Shown: positions 1 through 8,452, numbered from the stretch's first letter. The stretch: DNA of 64,000 bases from Nonomuraea spiralis (GCF_014648435.1 NZ_BMRC01000002.1:1-64000); one strand, 5' to 3'. Made by a program: numbers and translations. The notes: generated by a model from the sequence alone, not told the origin.

Positions 1-69
1 CCACGCAAAACGCTCGGCTGGGAAACCCCAGCCGAGCGTCTCACCAAGCTCCTGGCACTCGCCAGTTGA
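1..69 (+). CDS. IS30-family transposase, C-terminal fragment
   Basis: The first 22 codons read in frame to a TGA at 67-69. They contain the phrase PRKTLGWETPAE followed by a short Leu-rich helix, the hallmark C-terminus of IS30-family DDE transposases, where the usual form is N-x-R-P-R-K-T-L-G-W-x-T-P. The catalytic DDE residues would lie upstream, outside the window, so activity cannot be judged. The call rests on this motif alone, but it is very characteristic. Confidence 0.8.
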   Translation, partial: PRKTLGWETPAERLTKLLALAS

Positions 70-103
70 TCAATCAGTGTTGCGACGACCCCTTGACTTC
101 ACC
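1..103 (+). mobile_element. Right end of an IS30-family insertion sequence (truncated by window)
   Basis: The window opens inside the last codons of an IS30-type transposase. Just after its stop comes a short non-coding tail containing TGTTGCGACGACCCCTTGAC (79-98), which resembles the terminal inverted repeat that closes actinobacterial IS30 elements. The exact outer end cannot be fixed because the left end and the target duplication lie outside the window; about position 95-103 is my estimate. The sequence after it (104-300) holds nothing I recognise. Confidence 0.6.
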
Positions 104-303
104 CATCATGGAAACGGGGCTTCGTGCCGTTGACGATCTTTCGGTCTGCTTCCGCAATGCTGTGCCGGCAGATCGGCGCGGCCCGGACCGAGGCGTGTCC
201 CAAACGCTGCATGAGATCTTCGAGGCTCCGGAGACGCCGACGATGACGCTGCTTCTGAGGAGCGCCGCTCGGCCGTGCTCGGGTGGCTGGCATGCTCTGT
301 GGC

Positions 304-750
304 GTGACAATTCGTACTGCGATGCGCCAGGATCTGCCCGCGATCATCGCGCTCCTGGCTGATGAGGACACTGTGGTTGATCCCCGGACCGTCGAAGTCG
401 ACGAGGCGTACGAGTGTGCCTTCAAGGCCGTCGACGCGGATGAGCGGAACGAGATGATCGTTCTGGACGACGGAGACGGTACGGTCCTTGGCTGTCTTCA
501 GCTGACGTACATCCCCGGCCTGGGACGACACGGGCAGGAGCGGGCGCTGATCGAGGCGGTGCGAGTGCGTGCCGATCGACGTGGGTCAGGACTTGGGCGT
601 GAGCTGCTCACCTGGGCGATCGAACGCGCACGGGCCCGCGGATGCACCCTGGTGCAGCTCACCAGCAACAAGCGGCGTACCGAGGCCCATCGCTTCTACG
701 GCTCCCTGGGCTTCGTTCGCAGTCACGACGGGTTCAAGCTGTCGTTCTGA
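304..750 (+). CDS. GNAT-family N-acetyltransferase
   Basis: A protein of about 148 aa with the single-domain GNAT fold, expected to transfer an acetyl group from acetyl-CoA to an amine. The acetyl-CoA pyrophosphate loop is visible as RRGSGLG at about residues 92-98, preceded by the beta-strand IEAVRV. The final motif HRFYGSLGFVRS carries the usual Tyr before the GF turn. I chose the GTG at 304 because MTIRTA is a canonical GNAT start. In-frame GTG 283 and ATG 292 are possible, and none has a clear ribosome binding site. The substrate is unknown. It stands alone beside the IS30 remnant. Confidence 0.8.
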   Translation: MTIRTAMRQDLPAIIALLADEDTVVDPRTVEVDEAYECAFKAVDADERNEMIVLDDGDGTVLGCLQLTYIPGLGRHGQERALIEAVRVRADRRGSGLGRELLTWAIERARARGCTLVQLTSNKRRTEAHRFYGSLGFVRSHDGFKLSF

Positions 751-920
751 AGCTGAGGTGAACGACCAGTGCGGCGAGGTCGGCGAGCATGGTGTGCAGC
801 GGTGTGCATGTTGGCGGGCGTGAGGAAGTCTGGGCGGGAACGGCTGGACTTTCTCGACGAGTACGGGTTCGTCTGGCTGACGACGTTCGCCACCGCTCTG
901 CCGAATGCCTAGGAGGCTCG

Positions 921-1280
921 ATGTCGATCTACTGTACGCGCCTGCTGATGGCCGACGACTGCCCCGACGATCTGCCGTCGCCGATCGCCTACCTCGGCTC
1001 CCACGTCCGCATTGAGCCTGACCCGCGGCGGCATGGGCACCTCAGCACCGCCCACATCCCGCCCTGGTGTGCTTACGGCGTGGAACCCGTCGATGTCGAC
1101 GAGGCGGGCCCTCCGCTGCCGTACCTCCGGCTGTCCATGGACGGCTACAACGGGAGGGAGCCGAGGCGGGAAGCGTCGGCCACTGTCGTGTTGGACAGGG
1201 CGCAGGTGAAGGCTCTGCGGGATGATCTCGACGAGTGGCTGTCCAGCTTGCCCTCTGAGGAGACTGAGAGCCGCGGATGA
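921..1280 (+). CDS. Hypothetical protein, 119 aa
   Basis: The ATG at 921 follows AGGAGG at 911-916, a strong and well-spaced ribosome binding site, so this start is preferred over longer in-frame options. The product is soluble, acidic and without a signal peptide. The C-terminal third (ASATVVLDRAQVKALRDDL) looks like an amphipathic helix, as in small actinomycete proteins of unknown role. I do not recognise the family. Third-codon positions are mostly G/C, which supports coding. Confidence 0.6.
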   Translation: MSIYCTRLLMADDCPDDLPSPIAYLGSHVRIEPDPRRHGHLSTAHIPPWCAYGVEPVDVDEAGPPLPYLRLSMDGYNGREPRREASATVVLDRAQVKALRDDLDEWLSSLPSEETESRG

Positions 1281-1470
1281 AGAGCTGGCGATGTTCCTGA
1301 AGGCGCGTCGGCACGAAGAAGCCGAGCGTGCGTCCTTCCCTTCGCATCCCCGCTTCGAGGGACTCGGACCATGAGGCATACCGCTCCCAGCGGTGCCCGT
1401 GACGCCTGTCCACCCTGCCTCCAAGGCGTCGAAGGAGGGCGCAATGGATGCTGATCCGTTGCACGCCTGG

Positions 1471-1821
1471 CTACAGGTTGTCCAGCATCCTGAACCACTG
1501 GAGTGCGATGGAGCCGAGCAGCAGGAGCCACGCGCCCGCCGCCCCTCCGCCCGCCGCGGCGACAACCTGTCTGCCGCGTCCTCTGCGTGACGCGATCGCC
1601 CACCCCGAGGCCATCCCGGCACCTGGCACGACCAGGCCGGCGACGCATGATCCGAGCAACCACGCCGCGGACGGCTCCCAGGCGGCCCAGATCGCCCAGA
1701 CGAGCAGTACGTAGAGGGCGAGCGCGAGCAGGGCTGCGATGGCTGAGAGGGAAGCCCCAGCTGTGGTGCCGCGATCGGAGGCGGAGTCCATGCGTTGATG
1801 ATCGCACGCAGTGGGAGACAT
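1471..1821 (-). CDS. Small membrane protein, 116 aa
   Basis: Three hydrophobic segments are visible at about residues 25-47, 52-74 and 88-105, so it is probably an integral membrane protein. A basic loop (SRRGRGRQ) separates the second and third. No family is recognised. The start at 1821 is preceded by GAGGG at very short spacing; an in-frame ATG at 1791 is a fair alternative. It is convergent with the gene at 921-1280, and the roughly 190 bp between them hold no recognisable gene. Confidence 0.5.
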   Translation of the reverse strand: MSPTACDHQRMDSASDRGTTAGASLSAIAALLALALYVLLVWAIWAAWEPSAAWLLGSCVAGLVVPGAGMASGWAIASRRGRGRQVVAAAGGGAAGAWLLLLGSIALQWFRMLDNL

Positions 1822-1976
1822 CAGCCCTCAGGGCCACGTCACTTGGTGTGCGGGCTGCAAGCCCCGGGGCGCGGGCGCTGGGTGGCGGATCGGAGGGTCT
1901 GGGAAGGTCGTTCAGGGTGGCGGGCTTCGGCAGACGGTGGGACTGTAGAGGGCAAGGCCACCTGTTGGAGGAGATC

Positions 1977-2183
1977 GTGAATCGCTCCGAGTTGACCACG
2001 GACATGGTCCTCGCCGCCATCCGGGACCACGACTTCGCGGCTTATGACGTCCTGGTCAAGGATTTTCCGTCAGAAGCGGTGATCGCAGGGTTCACGGATG
2101 CGGCCAGGTCGGGTTTCACCACCTTCGGCGTGGCAGTACACCTGGCGTCTTTGACGGACAAGGGGCGCGAGCGCCTCAAGTAG
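1977..2183 (+). CDS. Hypothetical small protein, 68 aa
   Basis: The GTG at 1977 sits 5 nt after a GGAGG, a good ribosome binding site, which decides the start within a much longer open frame. The protein is short, acidic at the N-terminus and ends in KGRERLK. The pattern of hydrophobic residues suggests a small helical globular domain. No signal peptide or membrane segment is visible. I do not recognise the family. Confidence 0.5.
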   Translation: MNRSELTTDMVLAAIRDHDFAAYDVLVKDFPSEAVIAGFTDAARSGFTTFGVAVHLASLTDKGRERLK

Positions 2184-2499
2184 AGTACGGCGCTGTTGGC
2201 GGGGCGAAACGGTGCTTCCGCTACGACGTTCAAGCTTGTCGCGAATAGTGCTGAGAGCGATTTGACGTTCCTGCGGTCGTGCGTGCTTTGATGTCGTTGG
2301 TCCGCCTGGTCAGGCCCGCCCTGCTGTACACGTAGGTCTCGTTCGGGGAGCTTCGGTCGAGTCTGGTCGGATGGTGTCTCGGGGTCGGCTTCGTGGTTGC
2401 TGCTGAACGCTGACGAGTTCGGGCTTCGGTTTGGTCGCGAATCCTCCGCGCATTCGGTGGTGAAATTGTGGGGGTGGTGTCGGACTAAGATCGCGTTCC
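2184..2499. other. Gene-free interval of 316 bp, G/T-rich on the plus strand
   Basis: No convincing coding frame lies here. The stretch from about 2270 is conspicuously G/T-rich on the top strand and lower in G+C than the flanks. It runs straight into the start of the 590-aa membrane protein gene, so it probably holds that gene's promoter. I could not pick a clear -35/-10 pair. Confidence 0.4.
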
Positions 2500-4272
2500 G
2501 TGTTGTCGGATGGTTTATGGCGGAATCTTAGGGTCGGGTTAGTCGGGCTGGTTCTCGGGGCGGCGGTTGTGGGGCTGGTGCTCGGCGACGCCTGGCTCTG
2601 GATGGCCGTTGAATGGTCGCCGCCGGCCTATGGCGAGTTCTACGCGCGTGGCGCGCTTGATACCCCAACCGTTGTGGTGCTGCTCGTGGTTGCCCCGGTG
2701 AAGGCCGCGTTCCTGTGGCTGATCCTGCGTGCCCCTGTGCCGGGACCGCTGGACCGCAGGGAGAAGGCGCTTCGCCGGCTGCTGTGGATGGCGGCGGCGT
2801 TCGCCCTCGTGTTGTGGTACCCGATCGCGCTGCTGCCCGGCTCGGTCGATGCGGCGTTCCAGTTCGTGTTGTGGGCCGCGATCGACGTGCTTTATCTGCT
2901 GGTCATCCGCTGGCGGTCGCGCGTGCTGCGCGCGGTGGCCGGAGTGATGTTCGCGGTCGAGTTGACCGGGATGGCCAACGAACTGCTCGACGAACTCGAT
3001 CTCCTGGAGCTCGGATCGGGCGACCTCGTTCAACCGGGCCTGATGCTGGGCGGAGTGGCGGCGACCGTCGTCACCGTCATCGGGCAGTGGCGTGACGGCC
3101 GGTGGAGCCGTGGCACGCTGATCGCCGGATGGTGGTCGGTGGGCGCCTACGCGCTGGTGCTCCCGTTCAACGTTCTCATCGGAAGGATCTCCAGCGGCAC
3201 GGCGGCGATGCTGGTCCTGATGGACGCGGTGGGGCTCGTCAGCACCGTGTGGATCGTGGCGACCGCTCGTGAACTGTCCGCGGAGAGGCTTCCGGCGGAG
3301 CCTCCTCCCGCCAGGCGGCCGGTGGTCCGCGTCGCGATGGCGGCCGTGGCCGTACTGCCGATCATGGTGGTGATCAACCCGGAGCAGAACGCGTATCTCA
3401 CCTACAGCGGTTGGTCGATCGACTGCTACGACCGGCCCAGCTTCGGCGATCTGAAACCCGCGGAGCGCGAGGCCGCGTTCCTGTGCCGGGCGCGGCGCAC
3501 AGAGGGCGGAGGCCCGCCCATGTTCCCGGACAGCCTGTCGGACCAGGCGATCCTCGCGTACGGGCGGGTGTTGTGCCGTACGGAGGACCGTGACGAGCAG
3601 GAGGCGATTCTGAAGCGGGCCGGGAGCGCGTGGCCCGCCTGGGGCGTGGACCCGTGGGACCTCGTCTATGTCTGTCCGGAGATCATCGGCGCGACCCGTC
3701 CTGAGCTGCTGCGGTCCACCGCGGAGACGGCGGCGGCGGACACCGCCTACACCGCCGAGGAGAACGCGAAATGCCGCGACCCGTGGCCCCGGACGAAGGG
3801 CGTCGTCCAGTCCACGGCCAAGTACTTCCTGTTCGTCGACGGCGATCCCGGCTATCTGGTCCATGACCCCGAGGACGAGGTCGCCGACGAGATGGCGGAG
3901 CTGGCGACGGACAGGTCCTACGACGACAACGCCCTCCTCGGGGTGGCCGGCAGCGCGGTGCTCATCGGGCACGTCGCGGACGTCAGCGATCTGTGCCTCA
4001 CGGTGAAGGCCCTTCGCGCCGCGCCGCCACCGCGGACGGCCGGGTGGGATCAGGTCATGGAGGTGCCGATCGTCAGCCGTGGCGGCCGGCTCACCGTGCC
4101 TGAGAAGGGCGAGGGGGACGTGGGCGCGGGTGCTCCGATGCCGAACCTGGCGATCGCGGGGAAGGGGCGTTACCGGCTGCGCGTCTACGTGCGGGTCGAC
4201 GCAGGGGAGGAGCAGCACCTGGTCGTCGTGTTCCCGGGCGCGTCGAGTAAGAGGCTGGAACTGAAGTCGTGA
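2500..4272 (+). CDS. Polytopic membrane protein with large C-terminal extracytoplasmic domain
   Basis: A 590-aa protein of unknown function. The N-terminal half contains about seven or eight hydrophobic helices, beginning with the Gly/Val/Leu-rich segment at residues 9-28. A further membrane segment (VAMAAVAVLPIMVVI) lies near residues 278-293. The remaining roughly 300 residues are hydrophilic with several Cys (DCYDRPS, FLCRAR, VLCRTED, YVCPE, DLCLTV), which suggests disulfides and an extracytoplasmic location. I do not know the family. GTG 2500 is the first in-frame start; no strong ribosome binding site is seen, so the true start may differ slightly. Confidence 0.6.
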   Translation: MLSDGLWRNLRVGLVGLVLGAAVVGLVLGDAWLWMAVEWSPPAYGEFYARGALDTPTVVVLLVVAPVKAAFLWLILRAPVPGPLDRREKALRRLLWMAAAFALVLWYPIALLPGSVDAAFQFVLWAAIDVLYLLVIRWRSRVLRAVAGVMFAVELTGMANELLDELDLLELGSGDLVQPGLMLGGVAATVVTVIGQWRDGRWSRGTLIAGWWSVGAYALVLPFNVLIGRISSGTAAMLVLMDAVGLVSTVWIVATARELSAERLPAEPPPARRPVVRVAMAAVAVLPIMVVINPEQNAYLTYSGWSIDCYDRPSFGDLKPAEREAAFLCRARRTEGGGPPMFPDSLSDQAILAYGRVLCRTEDRDEQEAILKRAGSAWPAWGVDPWDLVYVCPEIIGATRPELLRSTAETAAADTAYTAEENAKCRDPWPRTKGVVQSTAKYFLFVDGDPGYLVHDPEDEVADEMAELATDRSYDDNALLGVAGSAVLIGHVADVSDLCLTVKALRAAPPPRTAGWDQVMEVPIVSRGGRLTVPEKGEGDVGAGAPMPNLAIAGKGRYRLRVYVRVDAGEEQHLVVVFPGASSKRLELKS

Positions 4273-4495
4273 GTGGTGGCGAGGGCGCTCCCCGCCGGCA
4301 GCGCAGGTGCCGGAAGTCGTAACCGCGCAACCTGCTGACACGCTCGGCGCGCGCTCTCCCCGGACGGTTCACGCGCCCGTCGGGGATGTTGCGGGGGTGC
4401 ACGATTCCGGCTTGGGCATGGGGCTAGTGCTCGCATTTACGTACATGGTGTATGTATGTATCATTCTTGTCGTCATCACTCCGGGAGGGGCGGTC

Positions 4496-5277
4496 ATGCG
4501 GGCGGTGCGGCAGTCGGCGTGGGGAGAGGCCGAGGCCATGACGGTGGTCGAGGTGGAGGAGCCTGTGCCGGTGTTCGGGGAGGTGCTGGTCAGGGTCATG
4601 GCGGCCGGGGTCAACCCGGTGGACGTCTTCACGCGCCGCGGGCAGGCGTATGCCACTTCGCCCGTATGCCGGAGGGTTTGGGCTTCACCGAGGCGGCGGC
4701 GCTGCCGCTCGCCGGGTTGACGGCGTGGCAGATGCTCACCGAGGTCGCCGCCGTCGTCCCGGGACAGCGGGTCCTGGTGGCGGGCGCGGCCGGGGGCGTG
4801 GGGCACCTGGCGGTCCAGATCGCCAAGGCCCGCGGCGCGCACGTGACCGGCACCGCGAGCGCCGCCAAACACGCCTTCGTGCGCGGACTGGGGGCCGACG
4901 AAGTGATCGACCACACCACGGCGGAGGTCTCGGCGGTGGCGCGTGACATGGACGTCGTGGTGCAGATGTTCGGGGGTGTGGCCGGGCTCAAGGCGCTGGA
5001 GTGCCTGCGGCCGGGCGGCGTCCTGGTCAGCGGGCAGGCGGCCTGGACCCCCGGACTGCGCGAGCGGGCCGGCGAACTCGGTGTGCGTGCCGAGGCCTAC
5101 CTCGTCGATCCCGACGGCGCCGGGCTCGCCGCGCTGGCCGGACTCGTGGCGGAGGGGCGGTTGACGGTGCACGTCGACGCGGTGTTCCCGCTGGCGGAGG
5201 CGGTCGAGGCGCACGAGCTCCTCGGCTCGGGACGTACCAAGGGCAAGGTCGTGCTCGCCGTCGGCGAGCTGAACTGA
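4496..5277 (+). pseudogene. Zinc-type/quinone oxidoreductase (MDR family), internally deleted and frameshifted
   Basis: The first 52 codons encode a normal medium-chain reductase N-terminus ending in NPVDVFTRRGQAYA. The sequence then jumps, in another frame, to HFARMPEGLGFTEAAALPLA, which in intact relatives lies about 50-60 residues further on. The rest is a full Rossmann NADPH-binding domain (GAAGGVGHLAVQIAKARGA) and a normal C-terminus. The lost segment corresponds to the GroES-fold substrate region. The junction is near 4650, with a +1 frame change, so the gene cannot make the intact enzyme. A short direct-repeat tract (TGTATGTA) lies in the upstream region near 4450. Confidence 0.8.
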
Positions 5278-5286
5278 GGAGGAGCA

Positions 5287-5373
5287 GTGACGCAACAGCA
5301 CAGCACGCCCGCTGACGCGGTCGTGGCGCGGTTCGTCGCGTGGCGGGAGCGGGCGAAGGCGGTGGCGCTGTGA
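5287..5373 (+). CDS. Short ORF of 28 aa coupled to the downstream hydrolase
   Basis: A GTG preceded by GAGGAG opens a 28-codon frame (MTQQHSTPADAVVARFVAWR...). Its TGA overlaps the GTG start of the alpha/beta hydrolase as GTGA. The ribosome binding site and overlap suggest it is translated and couples translation of the next gene. It may be a leader peptide, or the N-terminal stump of a gene that lost its body, like the pseudogene just upstream. No family is recognised. Confidence 0.4.
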   Translation: MTQQHSTPADAVVARFVAWRERAKAVAL

Positions 5374-6044
5374 CGACGTACGTGTTGGTTCATGGGGCCT
5401 GGCACGGCGGGTGGTGCTGGCGGCACGTGTCCGCGCGGTTGCGGGAGGCCGGTCACGAGGTTCACGCTCCGACGCTGACGGGTCTCGGCGAGCGTGCCCA
5501 TCTGGCCGATCCCGGGATCGGGCTGCGGACGCACGTGGACGACCTGCTGGGCCTGCTGACGTACGAGGATCTGCGGGAGGTCGTGCTCGTCGGGCACAGT
5601 TACGGCGGTCTGGTCGTACGCGAGGCCGCCGACCGCGCCCCGGAACGTGTCTCCCGGATCGTCATGATCGACGCCTGGGCGGCCCGGGACGGGGAGTCGC
5701 TGGAAGACCTGGCTCCCACGTTCTTCCTCGACTGGATCGAGTCGGCCACCGTGAACGGCATGATGCCGCCCTCCTCGGCGGCCACCGTCGGCGTGACGGA
5801 ACCGGATCAGGTGGCATGGGTCGAGTCCCGGCTGACGGCCCACCCGCGGCGGACGTTTTCCGAGCCGACCCGGTTGTCGGGGGCCGTCGACACGATCCCG
5901 TGCCGAGCGGTGATCTGCACGCCCGGCGGTCCGATGCCGTTCCCGCGGCTGGCCGAGGAGCACGGCTGGGCGGCGACCGTCCTGGACGTCGGCCATGACG
6001 CCATGGTCACCGCGCCGCGGGAACTGGCGGACGTCCTGCTCTGA
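5370..6044 (+). CDS. Alpha/beta hydrolase (EstC / plant methylesterase-like)
   Basis: A 224-aa serine hydrolase. The oxyanion segment HGAWHGGWCW at residues 8-17, the nucleophile elbow GHSYGG (Ser77) and the catalytic His209 in DVGHDAM are all present, so the enzyme looks intact. Family members cleave carboxylic esters of small aromatic or secondary metabolites. The substrate here is unknown. The GTG at 5370 overlaps the stop of the preceding 28-aa frame, and an earlier in-frame GTG (5340) would extend the protein by ten residues. Confidence 0.8.
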   Translation: MTTYVLVHGAWHGGWCWRHVSARLREAGHEVHAPTLTGLGERAHLADPGIGLRTHVDDLLGLLTYEDLREVVLVGHSYGGLVVREAADRAPERVSRIVMIDAWAARDGESLEDLAPTFFLDWIESATVNGMMPPSSAATVGVTEPDQVAWVESRLTAHPRRTFSEPTRLSGAVDTIPCRAVICTPGGPMPFPRLAEEHGWAATVLDVGHDAMVTAPRELADVLL

Positions 6045-6046
6045 CC

Positions 6047-6071
6047 CGCGTACGCGTCCCGAACGTACGCG
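6047..6071. terminator. Hairpin after the alpha/beta hydrolase
   Basis: CGCGTACG (6047-6054) pairs perfectly with CGTACGCG (6064-6071) across a 9-nt loop, starting three bases after the hydrolase stop. There is no U-tract, as is usual in high-GC actinomycetes. It lies between convergent genes and may serve both. Confidence 0.5.
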
Positions 6072-6153
6072 GCGAGGACGATCCGTCGGACCGGGTCGCC
6101 GGCGGGCGCCGTTGTCCGGCGCCGCGGTTGACCGGCAGGTCCCGTCGATCTGG

Positions 6154-6699
6154 TCAGGCGGTCTTGACGGCGGACAGGTCGAACTCGAGCGTGATCCTGT
6201 CGGAGATCATCACGCCGCCGGTCTCCAGGACGGCGTTGTAGTTGATGCCGAAGTCCTTGCGGTTGATCACCGTGCTGCCCTCGAAGCCGACCCGGGTCAG
6301 GCCCTGGGCGTCGACGGCCGTCCCGGCGTAGTCGAGCGGGACGGTGATCCGCCGGGTCGTCCCGCGGATCGTCAGGTCGCCGGTGACCTCGAAGCTGTCG
6401 CCGTCGAGGTGCTTGACGGAGGTGGAGTCGAAGGTGATGTGGGGGTGCGCGGTCGCGTCGAGGAAGTCGCCGGTGCGCAGGTGGTCGTCGCGGAGCTGGT
6501 TGCCGGTCTGGATGCCGGTCGCGTCGAGGACCACGCGGACGGTGGAGGCGGCCGGGTTGCCGGCGTTCAATTGGGCGGTGGCCTCTTGGACGGGGATACT
6601 GCCGCGCACCTTGGTCACCATCGCGTGGCGGGCGACGAAGCCGAACCGGCTGTGCGCGGGGTCGATGGTGTAGACGCCGGTGAGCTCGCTCGGATACAT
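6154..6699 (-). CDS. YceI family protein
   Basis: A 181-aa protein of the YceI/lipocalin-like family, whose beta-barrel binds isoprenoid-type lipids in studied members. Typical features are GVYTIDPAHSRFGFVARHAMVTKVRG near the N-terminus, FDSTSV and the C-terminal NRKDFGINYNAVLETGG. There is no signal peptide, so it is probably cytoplasmic, as is common in actinomycete members. I chose the ATG at 6699 because GGCGGG lies just upstream and MYPSELTG is a typical start. It is divergent from a MarR regulator, an arrangement that suggests control by it. Confidence 0.88.
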   Translation of the reverse strand: MYPSELTGVYTIDPAHSRFGFVARHAMVTKVRGSIPVQEATAQLNAGNPAASTVRVVLDATGIQTGNQLRDDHLRTGDFLDATAHPHITFDSTSVKHLDGDSFEVTGDLTIRGTTRRITVPLDYAGTAVDAQGLTRVGFEGSTVINRKDFGINYNAVLETGGVMISDRITLEFDLSAVKTA

Positions 6700-6798
6700 G
6701 GTCGTGCCCGCCTTCACATTTAGTTCAGCACTGGAAATTTCGGCACGACAGTACATTGGTTTTATTTCAGTACGCAACCTTCAAGTACGATCGCTTCC
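6700..6798. promoter_or_regulatory. Divergent yceI/marR control region
   Basis: This 99-bp region is strikingly A/T-rich for the window. The pentamer AGTAC occurs three times (6750, 6769, 6784). A TACGAT hexamer (6786-6791) ends 7 nt before the MarR ATG, which fits a -10 element for a leaderless transcript. The repeats are candidate operator half-sites for the MarR protein; this is inference. Confidence 0.4.
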
Positions 6799-7287
6799 AT
6801 GACGCGATGGCTCACCGACGACGAACAGCACACCTGGCGCACCTTCGGACTGGCCGTCCGCCTGCTGACCGACCGCCTTGAGCGCGATCTGCTGGCCGCG
6901 GCCGACATGCCGCCCACCTACTACGAGCTGCTCGTCCTGCTGTCGGAGGCGCCTCAGCGCACCATGCGCATGAGCGAGCTGGCGCACTGGACCAACTCCA
7001 AGCCCAGCCGCATCTCACACGCGGTCAACAAGCTCGAACAGAAGGGCTGGGTACGCCGGGAGCACTACGCCGACGACCGGCGCGGCTGGCTGGCCCGGCT
7101 CACCGACGACGGAGCCGCCGCGCTCCTGGCCGCCGCCCCCCAGCACGTGGCCAGCGTCCGCGAGCACCTGATCGACCTGCTCACCCCGGAACAACTGCGG
7201 CAACTCGCCGACATCGGCCAGGTTCTGCTGGATCACCTGATCGAGCAGGACCGTACAGCTGATCGGACGCGACGAATCCAGGGATGA
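6799..7287 (+). CDS. MarR-family transcriptional regulator
   Basis: A 162-aa winged-helix regulator. Residues about 50-110 contain the recognition helix (NSKPSRISHAVNKLEQKGWVR) and the beta-wing signature DDRRGWLARLTDDG, followed by a dimerisation helix. MarR proteins usually repress their own gene and a divergent neighbour until a small hydrophobic ligand binds, so the adjacent YceI gene is the likely target. The ATG at 6799 lacks a Shine-Dalgarno sequence but has a -10-like TACGAT 7 nt upstream, so it may be translated leaderless. Confidence 0.88.
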   Translation: MTRWLTDDEQHTWRTFGLAVRLLTDRLERDLLAAADMPPTYYELLVLLSEAPQRTMRMSELAHWTNSKPSRISHAVNKLEQKGWVRREHYADDRRGWLARLTDDGAAALLAAAPQHVASVREHLIDLLTPEQLRQLADIGQVLLDHLIEQDRTADRTRRIQG

Positions 7288-7390
7288 GGATCCGGCCTGG
7301 CCGCGGCACAGGGGCCGATGGCACTCCGCAACGACGAAACCCCTGGTGCCGTGATCGGCCAGGTGCAGAACAAGAGGAGGAAGTACGCGG

Positions 7391-8023
7391 GTGGCAGAGA
7401 AGACGAACGTACGACGGAGCCAGCACGAGCGCACCCAGGCCACCACGGCCGCCCTGGTCGCGGCGGCGCGCGAGCTTTTCATCAGCGACGGCTTCGCCGC
7501 CACCGCGGTGGACGGGATCTGCGCCAGGGCCGGCGTGACACGTGGCGCGTTCTACCATCACTTCAGCAACAAGGAACACATCTTCCGCGAGGTCTACGCC
7601 GCCGACCAGAAGGCGCTCGCGACGCTCGTCCGGCAGGCGTTCCAGGCCCAGCCGGATCCTTGGGACGGGGTGTCGGCCGGGTGCCGGCGCCTGCTGGAGG
7701 CCTCCCTCGAACCCGCCGTACGCCGGATCACGCTGGTCGAGGCGCCGGGCGCGCTCGGCTGGACCGCCATGCGAGACATCCAGGCCGGGTGCAAGGAGCA
7801 GATGCGGCGCGGGCTGGCCATCGCGATCGAGGCCGGATGCATCCCGGACCGGCCGTTGGACCCCGCCACCTCGCTGCTGTACGGGGGGATCTGCGAGAGC
7901 GCCCTGGACATCGCACGCGCCCCGGACCAGCGTGCCGCGCTGGAGGACACGCTGGCGGAACTCGACCTGGTGCTCGCCGGGGTCGCCCGCCGTCCGGCTC
8001 CGGGGTGTACGCACACAAGCTAG
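7391..8023 (+). CDS. TetR-family transcriptional regulator
   Basis: A 210-aa protein. The N-terminal HTH is classic (FAATAVDGICARAGVTRGAFYHHFSNKEHIF, about residues 33-64) and is followed by an all-helical ligand domain of the usual length. The GTG at 7391 is preceded by AAGAGGAGGAAG, a strong ribosome binding site. No neighbouring enzyme or pump is an obvious target. The downstream genes are two tiny membrane proteins on the same strand. Confidence 0.88.
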   Translation: MAEKTNVRRSQHERTQATTAALVAAARELFISDGFAATAVDGICARAGVTRGAFYHHFSNKEHIFREVYAADQKALATLVRQAFQAQPDPWDGVSAGCRRLLEASLEPAVRRITLVEAPGALGWTAMRDIQAGCKEQMRRGLAIAIEAGCIPDRPLDPATSLLYGGICESALDIARAPDQRAALEDTLAELDLVLAGVARRPAPGCTHTS

Positions 8024-8118
8024 GGAGCGGCGTGCGGACGCCGCCATGTCGAGTGCCTACGTTCGATGATCACGGGTAGTGCTGTGCGACCACCCCAGCT
8101 ACAGAAGTGGAAGCCGGC

Positions 8119-8265
8119 ATGATCACTCTTCTTCTGCTCGTTCTCGCTCTGGCCTGTTTCGTGTTGTCGGCGTTCAACATCGGCGGTGCGCGGATCAATC
8201 TGCTCGCGCTCGGACTGGCGCTCTGGGTGCTGAGCGAGATCATTCCTCGGCTCGGTGAGCTCTGA
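8119..8265 (+). CDS. Small hydrophobic protein, 48 aa
   Basis: The frame begins at an ATG (MITLLLLVLALACFVLSAF), contains two potential membrane helices separated by NIGGARIN, and ends IIPRLGEL. The length, Leu-rich composition and G/C-ending codons suggest a real small membrane protein of unknown role. A similar small protein follows 39 nt later, so the two probably form a pair. Confidence 0.5.
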   Translation: MITLLLLVLALACFVLSAFNIGGARINLLALGLALWVLSEIIPRLGEL

Positions 8266-8304
8266 TCGCGGCCTGAGATCGCGTCGTAGGGCAGGAACAC
8301 TCTT

Positions 8305-8448
8305 ATGGACGCCCTCACCATCATCGCCCTGCTGGCGCTGCTCGCCGGGATCCTGGTCGCCCTCACTCAGAAGGTGTGGCCCGTGGCGCTGTTGTGCGGA
8401 GGGCTGTTCCTGTCCGTACTCGCCGATGCCGGTCTCATCATCAGATAG
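8305..8448 (+). CDS. Small hydrophobic protein, 47 aa
   Basis: The ATG at 8305 follows GGCAGG at about 8 nt. The protein has two hydrophobic helices (residues 3-20 and 25-43) joined by TQKVWP. It resembles the preceding 48-aa protein in size and layout, and both look like members of a small-protein pair in the membrane. It is convergent with the LysR-like gene, whose stop lies 5 nt away. The function is unknown. Confidence 0.5.
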   Translation: MDALTIIALLALLAGILVALTQKVWPVALLCGGLFLSVLADAGLIIR

Positions 8449-8452
8449 GTGG

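Noticed and set aside
10..41. Apparent hairpin CGCTCGGCTGGG/CCCAGCCGAGCG at the start of the window
   Set aside because: It lies inside the transposase codons and is explained by the encoded K-T-L-G-W-E-T-P-A-E-R stretch, not by a terminator.
808..912. 34-codon frame MLAGVRKSGRERLDFLDEYG...
   Set aside because: It looks protein-like but has no ribosome binding site or recognised match; it may be a remnant, too weak to list.
1291..1374. 27-codon frame MFLKARRHEEAERASF...
   Set aside because: The phrase resembles the start of small actinomycete proteins, but the frame is very short and unsupported.
2539..4341. 600-aa minus-strand open frame
   Set aside because: It is antisense to the 590-aa membrane protein and shows the His/Arg/Gly-rich composition of a high-GC shadow frame.
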